NCBI GenBank assembly: GCA_036566745.1 | Contig: DATCVR010000033.1 | Coordinates: 1 to 35,925 of the forward strand | DNA: 35,925 nucleotides | Direction of reading: 5' to 3' | Source: DATCVR01 sp036566745 | GTDB taxonomy: Bacteria > Actinomycetota > Actinomycetes > Jiangellales > Jiangellaceae | In this document: positions 1-6,566 of the stretch, one piece after another | How positions within the stretch are numbered: the first letter of the stretch is position 1 | Layout of the letters: every line of letters starts with the position of its first letter | The notes under the pieces: model-generated | Database searches by the model: none | What the model saw: the letters and a program-made list of their open reading frames with translations, nothing else | Told to the model about the DNA's origin: nothing | Translations under genes and position numbers: made by a program

Positions 1-1113
1 GAATGCACCGGCGCCACCGTGGTGTACGAGGGTTCCGACGAGTTCGAGGCCCAGCTGCCGGTACGCATCCAGGGCGGCACGCCGCCGGACATCGCGATCA
101 TCCCGCAACCGGGTCTGCTCGCGACGCTCGTACGCGACTACGACGCCGTCATCCCGGCGCCTGACGAGGTCAAGGCCAATGTCGAGGCATCGTTCGACTC
201 GTCGTGGATCGACTACGGCACCGTCGACGGCACCTACTACGCGGCACCCTTCGGTGCGAACATCAAGTCGTTCGTCTGGTACTCGCCCGGCGCCTTCGAG
301 GAAGCCGGCTACGAGGTCCCCGAGACGTGGGACGACATGCTCGCGCTGTCCGACCAGATCGTCGCCGACGGTGGCAAGCCGTGGTGCGCCGGTCTCGGTT
401 CGGGTGACGCCACCGGGTGGCCCGCCACCGACTGGGTCGAGGAGGTCATGCTCCGCAACGCCGGCGCCGACGTCTACGACCAGTGGTACAAGCACGAGAT
501 CCCGTTCAACGACCCGCAGGTCGCCGAGGCCGTCGACATCGTCGGCGACATCCTCAAGAACGAGGACTACGTCAACGGTGGGCTGGGCGACGTCTCCAGC
601 ATCGCCACGACCCGCTTCGAGGACGGCGGCCTGCCGATCCTGCAGGGCAACTGCTGGATGCACCACCAGGCCTCGTTCTACGCAGCCAACTGGGGTGAAG
701 GCGTGACCGTGGCCGAGGACGGCGACGTGTTCGCGTTCTACCTCCCCTCGATCAAGGAGGAGCACGGCAACCCGGTGCTCGGTGGTGGCGAGTTCGTGGC
801 CGCGTTCGCCGAGCGTCCCGAGGTGCAGGCGTTCCAGACGTACCTGTCGAGCGACCACTGGCACGCCGAGCGGGCGAGCCTGGGGAACTTCGTCTCGGCG
901 AACAAGACGGTGCCGCTGGACAGCTACGACAGCCCGGTGAACCGGCTCTCGGCGGAGATCTTCCAGGATCCCGAGGCGGTGTTCCGGTTCGACGCGTCGG
1001 ACCTGATGCCGGCCGAGGTCGGGACTGTCGCCTTCTGGACCGGAATGGTCAACTGGATCACCGGCCAGAGCACTCAGGACACGGTCGACGCCATCGAGGC
1101 TGCCTGGCCGTGA
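1..1113 (+). CDS. Sugar ABC transporter substrate-binding protein (5' truncated)
   Basis: Extracellular solute-binding protein of a carbohydrate ABC importer. The reading frame is open from base 1, so the N-terminus, including the expected lipoprotein signal, lies outside the window; about 370 residues are present. Visible family features are the early segment with RIQGGTPPDIAII, where the ligand cleft of family 1 binding proteins begins, the block around APFGANIKSFVWY followed by AFEEAGYEVPETWDDM, and the Trp-rich C-terminal half ending FWTGMVNWITGQST. Overall it most resembles alpha-glucoside (AglE-like) binding proteins, but the sugar cannot be fixed from sequence alone. Two permease genes follow on the same strand after a 189-bp gap holding a strong hairpin. 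Family call is secure; substrate is inference. Confidence 0.9.
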   Translation, partial: ECTGATVVYEGSDEFEAQLPVRIQGGTPPDIAIIPQPGLLATLVRDYDAVIPAPDEVKANVEASFDSSWIDYGTVDGTYYAAPFGANIKSFVWYSPGAFEEAGYEVPETWDDMLALSDQIVADGGKPWCAGLGSGDATGWPATDWVEEVMLRNAGADVYDQWYKHEIPFNDPQVAEAVDIVGDILKNEDYVNGGLGDVSSIATTRFEDGGLPILQGNCWMHHQASFYAANWGEGVTVAEDGDVFAFYLPSIKEEHGNPVLGGGEFVAAFAERPEVQAFQTYLSSDHWHAERASLGNFVSANKTVPLDSYDSPVNRLSAEIFQDPEAVFRFDASDLMPAEVGTVAFWTGMVNWITGQSTQDTVDAIEAAWP

Positions 1114-1188
1114 TGACCGCGTGGTAGTCGCGGCGTCGTGACGTCTCGCGACGAGGGCGTCGGGGTGCGTGCGTAGCCGGCCTCAGGG

Positions 1189-1225
1189 CTGGCGGTGTGG
1201 CAAGGCTTCATCGCCACACCGCCAG
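1189..1225 (+). promoter_or_regulatory. Intercistronic stem-loop in the sugar ABC operon
   Basis: A perfect 13-bp inverted repeat, CTGGCGGTGTGGC at 1189-1201 and its complement at 1213-1225, with an 11-nt loop. It is flanked by GCCGGC on both sides (1176-1181 and 1229-1234), which could lengthen the stem. A smaller hairpin, GTCGCG/CGCGAC, lies at 1127-1152. There is no U-tract, so this is more likely an mRNA-stabilising or partial-termination element than a full terminator. Between a binding-protein gene and its permease genes such hairpins commonly keep binding-protein mRNA more abundant, as in the malE-malF gap of E. coli. Confidence 0.6.
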
Positions 1226-1302
1226 ACAGCCGGCGGAGCGCTCGCCCCGACGCCCACCGGCACCCGTACCCGCGGTATCGCAGAGCATCGGAGGGCGCTG
1301 CT

Positions 1303-2268
1303 GTGAACAACCTCGAGAAGTTCGGGCAGATGGGTCTCGCCATCGCCCTGTTCGTCGCCCTCATGGGCGTGATTCTGTTGGGCGTCGGCCGGATCAAGCG
1401 GCGAGCCGACCTGTGGCAGTCGCTGGCGTTCATCCTGCCGGCGCTCGCCTTGCTCGCGGTGGGGCTGATCTATCCCGCGATCCGCACGATCTACCAGTCG
1501 TTCTTCGACCGGACCAGCGAGAACTACGTCGGCCTCGACAACTACTCCGCCGTGTTCACCGATCCGGCGATGTTGACGGTGCTGCGCAACACCGCGATCT
1601 GGGTGATCCTCACCCCGATCCTGTCGACGTTCATCGGACTGATCTACGCCGTGCTCGTCGACCGCAGCCGGGTCGAGGCGGCCGCCAAGGCGGTCATCTT
1701 CCTGCCGATGGCGATCTCGCTCGTCGGCGCCTCGATCATCTGGAAGTTCGTCTACGAGTACCGCCCCGACCAGCAGGGGATCCAGCAGATCGGGTTGCTC
1801 AACCAGATCCTGGTGTGGCTGGGATTCGAGCCGCAGCAGTTCCTGATCGGCTCGCCGCTGAACACGGTGTTCCTCATCGTCGTGATGGTGTGGGTCCAGG
1901 CCGGGTTCGCGATGACCGTCCTCGCGGCCGCCATCAAGGCCATTCCGGCCGACATCACCGAGGCGGCCCAGCTCGACGGTCTCACCGGCATCCGGATGTT
2001 CCGCTACATCACCGTCCCGAGCATCCGCCCGGCCCTGGTGGTGGTGTTGACGACGATCGCGATCGGCACACTCAAGGTGTTCGACATCGTCCGGACGATG
2101 ACCGGTGGCCAATTCGAGACCAGCGTCATCGCCAACGAGTTCTACACCCAGGGCTTCCGGCTGCTGAACACCGGCATCGCCTCGACCCTCGCGGTGTTCC
2201 TCTTCGTCCTCGTCATTCCGATCGTCGTGTACAACGTGCGCCAGATGCGAAAGGCGGACTACCGATGA
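1303..2268 (+). CDS. Carbohydrate ABC transporter permease, MalF/AglF-like
   Basis: First membrane subunit of the sugar importer, 321 residues. The GTG at 1303 is chosen because GGAGG at about 1290-1294 sits 8 nt upstream and the product then begins with a membrane helix (MGLAIALFVALMGVILL); upstream in-frame codons give a charged, non-membrane extension. Several hydrophobic helices follow. The EAA loop that docks on the ATPase is clear: EAAQLDGLTGIRMFRY, then VPSIRP, at about residues 221-245. The gene ends in an ATGA overlap with the next permease, so the two are translationally coupled. The long central loop (YEYRPDQQGIQQIG...) resembles alpha-glucoside permeases of the AglF type; sugar specificity is inferred only. 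Confidence 0.9.
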   Translation: MNNLEKFGQMGLAIALFVALMGVILLGVGRIKRRADLWQSLAFILPALALLAVGLIYPAIRTIYQSFFDRTSENYVGLDNYSAVFTDPAMLTVLRNTAIWVILTPILSTFIGLIYAVLVDRSRVEAAAKAVIFLPMAISLVGASIIWKFVYEYRPDQQGIQQIGLLNQILVWLGFEPQQFLIGSPLNTVFLIVVMVWVQAGFAMTVLAAAIKAIPADITEAAQLDGLTGIRMFRYITVPSIRPALVVVLTTIAIGTLKVFDIVRTMTGGQFETSVIANEFYTQGFRLLNTGIASTLAVFLFVLVIPIVVYNVRQMRKADYR

Positions 2269-3179
2269 GCGCCGCGATCACCACCCCGGCCGCCCGCGAG
2301 GATCTCGGCCGTGTCGATGCCGCCACGATGGCCGGACGAGCCAAGAAGCGCGTGACGTCGCGGTGGGCCTCGCTCGCCGCCCTGCTCATCGCGGTGCTCT
2401 GGACTATCCCGACCTTCGGCTTGCTGCTGACCTCGTTCCGGCCGGAACTGTCGATCAAGACCAGCGGCTGGTGGACCTGGTTCACCAACCCCGAGCTGAC
2501 CCTCGCCAACTACGAGGAGACGCTCTTCGGTGGGTCGGCGCTGTCCACCTACTTCGTGAACTCGATCGTCATCACGATCCCGGCGGTGGTCATCCCGGTC
2601 ACGATCGCCTGCCTGGCCGCGTACGCGTTCGCGTGGATGAAGTTCCCGTTCCGCGACACGTTGTTCGTCGCGGTGTTCGCGCTGCAGATCGTGCCCCTGC
2701 AGATCGCGCTGATCCCGTTGCTCCGCATCTACGTGGGGGCCGGCGTGAACGGCACCTTCTGGCCGCTGTGGGTATCGCACTCGATCTTCGCGCTGCCCCT
2801 GGCGATCTTCCTGTTGCACAACTTCATGAAGGAAGTGCCCGGAGAGCTGATGGAGGCGGCGCGGGTCGACGGCGCCGGCCACGTCACGATCTTCACCAAG
2901 ATCATGCTGCCGCTCGTCGCGCCGGCGATCGCGGCGTTCAGCATCTTCCAGTTCCTGTGGGTCTGGAACGACCTGCTGGTGGCGATCACCATGGCCGGCG
3001 GCACCCCTGCGGTCGCGCCGCTGACCGCGCGGATCGCGGAGCTCGCCGGCAGCCGCGGCACCGAGTGGCACCTGCTCTCCGCGGGTGCGTTCGTGTCGAT
3101 GGTGATCCCGGTGGTCGTGTTCCTGGCACTCCAGCGGTACTTCGTACGAGGTCTGCTCGCGGGCAGCGTCAAGGGCTGA
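2265..3179 (+). CDS. Carbohydrate ABC transporter permease, MalG/AglG-like
   Basis: Second membrane subunit of the sugar importer, 304 residues. The ATG at 2265 overlaps the stop of the first permease (ATGA), which decides the start. After a polar N-terminal tail of about 35 residues come a first helix (ASLAALLIAVLWTIPTFGLLL), the periplasmic loop and the BPD_transp_1 domain. The EAA loop reads EAARVDGAGHVTIFTKIMLP, which is the ATPase contact site. The C-terminus (QRYFVRGLLAGSVKG) is the standard ending of this family. No ATP-binding subunit follows: the next gene is a LacI-type regulator. As in many actinomycetes, energy is probably supplied by a shared MsiK/MalK-type ATPase encoded elsewhere, or one lies upstream of the window. 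Confidence 0.92.
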   Translation: MSAAITTPAAREDLGRVDAATMAGRAKKRVTSRWASLAALLIAVLWTIPTFGLLLTSFRPELSIKTSGWWTWFTNPELTLANYEETLFGGSALSTYFVNSIVITIPAVVIPVTIACLAAYAFAWMKFPFRDTLFVAVFALQIVPLQIALIPLLRIYVGAGVNGTFWPLWVSHSIFALPLAIFLLHNFMKEVPGELMEAARVDGAGHVTIFTKIMLPLVAPAIAAFSIFQFLWVWNDLLVAITMAGGTPAVAPLTARIAELAGSRGTEWHLLSAGAFVSMVIPVVVFLALQRYFVRGLLAGSVKG

Positions 3180-3204
3180 GGGCCCGACCTGTGAAGCTGA
3201 TCCC

Positions 3205-4221
3205 ATGACCGGGATCGTGGACGTCGCCGCGCGTGCGGGAGTCTCTGTGGCGACCGTCTCCCGCGCGCTGCGCGGCCTGCCCGGGGTGTCGGCGGCCACC
3301 CGCGAGTCGATCCAGGCGGTCGCCGCCGAGATGGGCTACGTCGCCTCGCCCATCGCATCGGGTCTGCCGACCGGCCGGACCGGCGCCGTGGGGGTCGTGT
3401 CGCCGGAGGCACAGGGCTGGTACTTCACGGCCGTGGCCGAGGGCGCCCAGGAGATCTTCGGTGCCGCCGGCTACGACGTCCTGCGCTACGACCTCCACGA
3501 CGTCGAGTCCGCCAGGCGCCGGGTCGTCGACACGCAGCTGCTGCGCAAGCGGGTCGACGCCTTGCTCGTGCTGAGCCTGCCGCTCACCCCGGTCGAGGTG
3601 GCCGCGCTGGTGGCCATGCACCGCCCGGTGGCGGTGGTCGGGCCGGTGGTGCCGGGCCTGTCCACCGTGCGGATCGACGACGTCGAGGTGGGCCGGATCG
3701 CGACCAGGCACCTGATCGACCTCGGCCACCAGCGCATCGCGTTCGCCGGCGGCAACCCGGACGACCATCTCGGCTTCCCGGTGTCGCCGGAGCGCCGGCT
3801 CGGGTATGAACAGGTGCTTCGCGCCTCCGGCCTCGAACCGGACCCGTCGCTGGTGGTGCCCGCGAAGTTCACCGCCGAGGCCGGCGTCGCGGCGTTCGCC
3901 CTGCTGCGCCGGCTCGGCCAGCTGCCCACCGCGGTGGTGGCGGTCTCCGACGAGGTGGCGATGGGGATCATCCACGCGGCCCGCCGGGTGGGGGTTCGGG
4001 TGCCCGAGGAGCTGTCGGTCATCGGCGTCGACGATCACGACATGTCCTGGCTGTTCGGGCTGACGACCGTGGGCCAGCCGGTGCGCGAGCAGGGCCGCCT
4101 GGCCGCCCGCGCGCTGCTCGACCGGCTGCGCTCCGACACCGACGGTGCGCCCGAAGTCACCACGGTCGAGACCCGGCTGGTCGTACGCTCGACCACGGCG
4201 CCGCCCCGGGGAATGCGCTGA
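3205..4221 (+). CDS. LacI-family transcriptional regulator
   Basis: 338-residue DNA-binding repressor, probably controlling the preceding sugar ABC genes. The N-terminal helix-turn-helix and hinge are typical: VDVAARAGVSVATVSRALRG at about residues 4-23, then GVSAATRESIQAVAAEMGYV. The hinge is followed by a periplasmic-binding-protein-like ligand domain starting GAVGVVSPEAQGW; conserved stretches include RHLIDLGHQRIAFAGG, YEQVLRASGL, VVAVSDEVAMGIIHAARRVG and VPEELSVIGVDDHD. It begins 25 bp after the second permease. No Shine-Dalgarno sequence is evident; a GAAGCT hexamer ends 6 nt before the ATG, so the gene may also have its own leaderless transcript. Its operator would be expected upstream of the binding-protein gene, outside the window. 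Confidence 0.93.
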   Translation: MTGIVDVAARAGVSVATVSRALRGLPGVSAATRESIQAVAAEMGYVASPIASGLPTGRTGAVGVVSPEAQGWYFTAVAEGAQEIFGAAGYDVLRYDLHDVESARRRVVDTQLLRKRVDALLVLSLPLTPVEVAALVAMHRPVAVVGPVVPGLSTVRIDDVEVGRIATRHLIDLGHQRIAFAGGNPDDHLGFPVSPERRLGYEQVLRASGLEPDPSLVVPAKFTAEAGVAAFALLRRLGQLPTAVVAVSDEVAMGIIHAARRVGVRVPEELSVIGVDDHDMSWLFGLTTVGQPVREQGRLAARALLDRLRSDTDGAPEVTTVETRLVVRSTTAPPRGMR

Positions 4222-4244
4222 GGCGCACCGTGGTTGAGGCCACT

Positions 4245-4264
4245 GTTCATGCAAACGCATGAAC
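4245..4264. promoter_or_regulatory. Palindromic operator, likely bound by the MarR regulator
   Basis: Perfect 8-bp dyad GTTCATGC / GCATGAAC with a 4-nt spacer (AAAC), 21 bp upstream of the monooxygenase start codon. It lies in the short gap after the LacI gene and precedes a three-gene unit that includes a MarR regulator, whose family binds 16-20-bp palindromes of this shape. A TTGAGG (-35-like) at 4234-4239 would place the dyad over the -10 region, the expected position for autorepression. Binding by MarR is inference; the LacI protein is a less likely alternative. Confidence 0.6.
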
Positions 4265-4285
4265 TTCGGGACCTGGGAGCCTGCC

Positions 4286-5431
4286 GTGCAGATCGGAATC
4301 TTCGGAGTCGGCGACGTCACGCCGGACCCGCACACCAACGTCGCGCCCACCGAACACGAGCGGATCAAGGCGATCATGACGATCGCCCAGCACGCCGAAG
4401 AGGTGGGGCTGGACGTCTTCGCCACGGGCGAGCACCACAACCCGCCGTTCGTCCCCAGCTCGCCCACCACCATGCTCGGCTACCTGGCCGCGCGCACCGA
4501 GCGCATCATCCTGTCGACATCGACGACGCTGATCACGACGAACGACCCGGTGAAGATCGCCGAGGACTACTCGATGCTGCAGCATCTGGCCGACGGTCGC
4601 GTCGACCTCATGCTCGGCCGCGGCAACACCGCGCCGGTCTACCCGTGGTTCGGTCAGGACATTCGGCACGGCCTCGAGCTGGCCATCGAGAACTACCACC
4701 TCCTGCGGCGGCTCTGGGACGAGGACGTGGTCGACTGGGACGGGCGGTTCCGCACTCCGCTGCAGGGCTTCACCGCCACTCCGCGGCCGCTCGACGGCGT
4801 GCCGCCGTTCGTCTGGCACGGCTCGATCCGCAGCCCGGAGATCGCCGAACAGGCCGCCTTCTACGGTGACGGCTTCTTCGCCAACAACATCTTCTGGCCG
4901 AAGGAGCACTACATCCAGCTGATCAACCTGTACCGCGAGCGGTTCGCCCACTACGGCCACGGGACGCCTGAGCAGGCCATCGTCGGCCTCGGGGGACAGG
5001 TGTTCATGCGGAAGAACTCCCAGGACGCGATCAAGGAGTTCCGGCCGTACTTCGACGTGGCGCCGGTCTACGGCCACGGGCCCTCGCTCGAGGAGTTCAT
5101 GGCCCAGACGCCACTGACCGTCGGCAGCCCTCAGCAAGTCATCGAGCGCACGCTGGCATTCCGCGAGTACTACGGCGACTACCAGCGACAGCTGTTCCTG
5201 ATGGACCACGCCGGGCTGCCGTTGAAGACCGTACTCGAGCAGCTGGACATCCTCGGCGAGGAGGTCGTGCCGGTGCTGCGCCGGGAGTTCGCCGCACGCA
5301 AGCCGGCGGACGTGCCCGACGCGCCCACCCACGCCGGGCTCGTCGCCGCGCGCGACGCCGCGCGCCACACTTCCGGCCAGCCCGGTGAGGCGGCCGCGGA
5401 CGTCACTCCCGACGAGCCGACCCGGCCATGA
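4286..5431 (+). CDS. Luciferase-like FMN-dependent monooxygenase (CE1758-type)
   Basis: 381-residue flavin-dependent oxidoreductase of the bacterial luciferase superfamily (TIM barrel), expected to use reduced FMN and O2. The GTG at 4286 is preferred because GGGAG at 4275-4279 is 6 nt upstream and the product starts MQIGIFGVGDVT, the usual beta-1 strand; an ATG at 4259 lies inside the operator palindrome. Recognisable blocks are DVFATGEHHNPPFVPSSP, LSTSTTLITTNDPVKIAEDY, DGRVDLMLGRGNTAPVYPW and FVWHGSIRSPE. These match what I know of the CE1758-type LLM family, which is partnered with a dedicated FMN reductase; that partner is two genes downstream (5928-6554). The stop overlaps the MarR start (ATGA). 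The substrate is unknown. Confidence 0.88.
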   Translation: MQIGIFGVGDVTPDPHTNVAPTEHERIKAIMTIAQHAEEVGLDVFATGEHHNPPFVPSSPTTMLGYLAARTERIILSTSTTLITTNDPVKIAEDYSMLQHLADGRVDLMLGRGNTAPVYPWFGQDIRHGLELAIENYHLLRRLWDEDVVDWDGRFRTPLQGFTATPRPLDGVPPFVWHGSIRSPEIAEQAAFYGDGFFANNIFWPKEHYIQLINLYRERFAHYGHGTPEQAIVGLGGQVFMRKNSQDAIKEFRPYFDVAPVYGHGPSLEEFMAQTPLTVGSPQQVIERTLAFREYYGDYQRQLFLMDHAGLPLKTVLEQLDILGEEVVPVLRREFAARKPADVPDAPTHAGLVAARDAARHTSGQPGEAAADVTPDEPTRP

Positions 5432-5916
5432 CGGACACGTCGGAGCTGACGCCTGCGGCCCGGCTGTCGGCGCAGGCCTGGGAGTCGCTGTTCCGCGCCC
5501 AGGTGGCGCTGATGCGGCGGTTCCAGCGCGACGACATCTGGATCGAGGTCAGCCTGCGCGAGTACGACGTGCTGTTCACGCTCTCGTTGTGCCCCGACCG
5601 GCAGCTGCGCCTCGGCGAGCTCAACCAGCACGTGCTGCTGAGCCAGCCGAGCCTGAGCCGGTTGGTCGAACGGCTCGAGGCGCGGGGGTTGCTCCGCCGT
5701 GAGCCCTCGCCCGACGACGGGCGCGGGACGGTTGTGGCCCTCACCGACGAAGGGCTGCGGTTGCAGCGGGAGATCGGCCGCCGGCACGTCCGGACCATCG
5801 ACCGCTATGTGGGCGGCGCGCTCTCGGAGGCCGAGCTGCGCCGGCTCGCCGAGCTCTGCGACGCCCTCCGCCTCGCCCAACCCGACATCCCCGATCGTTC
5901 CTCCGGCCATTCGTGA
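5428..5916 (+). CDS. MarR-family transcriptional regulator
   Basis: 162-residue winged-helix regulator. Its start overlaps the monooxygenase stop in an ATGA junction, so it is coupled to it. Core features are an N-terminal dimerisation helix (SAQAWESLFRAQVALMRRFQ), the DNA-binding helices (LRLGELNQHVLLSQPSLSRLVERLEARGLL, written here as one stretch interrupted by turns at about residues 54-84), and the wing with the family signature DDGRGTVVALTDEG at about residues 94-107, matching the D-x-R wing motif of MarR proteins. It sits between a flavin monooxygenase and its reductase, which suggests it senses a substrate or oxidant handled by that pair and represses the unit through the palindrome at 4245-4264. 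The inducer is unknown. Confidence 0.92.
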   Translation: MTDTSELTPAARLSAQAWESLFRAQVALMRRFQRDDIWIEVSLREYDVLFTLSLCPDRQLRLGELNQHVLLSQPSLSRLVERLEARGLLRREPSPDDGRGTVVALTDEGLRLQREIGRRHVRTIDRYVGGALSEAELRRLAELCDALRLAQPDIPDRSSGHS

Positions 5917-5927
5917 GGAGAACCACC

Positions 5928-6554
5928 ATGAACCTCATCGACTCGACCACTCGGACCGTGCGGGTCGCCGCCCTGTCCGGAGGCGTCTCGTCGCCCTCGT
6001 CGACCCGGCGCCTCGTCGATCACCTCACCGGCGCCGTCGAGCGCCAGCTGAGGGCGCACGGCCACCGGGTCCGCACCGACGTCGTCGAGCTGCGCGAGTA
6101 CGCCGAGGACGCCACGGCGGTGATGATCGGCGCTGATGTGTCCGACCGGCTGCGCGAGGTCTTCGACCTGATCGGACGGGCCGACGTGCTGGTCGTCGGC
6201 ACGCCGGTCTTCCGCGGCTCCTACACCGGCCTGCTCAAGACGTTCCTGGACGTCATCGACACCGGGGCCGTGGCCGGCAAGCCGGTGCTGCTCGCGGCCA
6301 CCGGGGGATCGTTGCGCCATGCTCTGGTCGTCGACCACGAGCTGCGGCCGCTGTTCGCGTTCTTCCGGGCGGCGACCGCGCCCACCGGGGTGTTCGCCAC
6401 CCAGGAGGACTGCGCGACGGAGTTCCGGCCCGACACCGAGCTCGAGGCCCGCATCGAGCGTGCGGCCGTCGAGGTGGTGGCCCTGGCCGACGCGCGTCCG
6501 GCCGTCGGCGAGGTGTCGTCGTCCGTGGCTGTCCGTGCCGTCGGGGCGGCGTGA
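5928..6554 (+). CDS. NAD(P)H-dependent FMN reductase, partner of the LLM enzyme (CE1759-type)
   Basis: 208-residue flavodoxin-fold reductase that should supply reduced FMN to the monooxygenase at 4286-5431. The ATG at 5928 is chosen because GAGGAG at 5915-5920 lies 7 nt upstream. The FMN phosphate loop is visible as LSGGVSSPSSTRRL at about residues 16-29, and the second flavin-contact block as GTPVFRGSYTGLLKTFLDVI at residues 91-110. A late block, HALVVDHELRPLFAFF (131-146), is typical of the MsuE/SsuE branch. It begins 11 bp after the MarR gene. The combination LLM enzyme - MarR - reductase fits the CE1758/CE1759 two-component flavin system; that assignment is from memory of the families, not from a search. 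Confidence 0.87.
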   Translation: MNLIDSTTRTVRVAALSGGVSSPSSTRRLVDHLTGAVERQLRAHGHRVRTDVVELREYAEDATAVMIGADVSDRLREVFDLIGRADVLVVGTPVFRGSYTGLLKTFLDVIDTGAVAGKPVLLAATGGSLRHALVVDHELRPLFAFFRAATAPTGVFATQEDCATEFRPDTELEARIERAAVEVVALADARPAVGEVSSSVAVRAVGAA

Positions 6555-6566
6555 TAGAGAAGGGCT

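Noticed and set aside
4259..4261. ATG 27 bp upstream of the chosen monooxygenase start
   Set aside because: It lies inside the operator palindrome, has no ribosome site, and would add residues not expected before the first beta strand.
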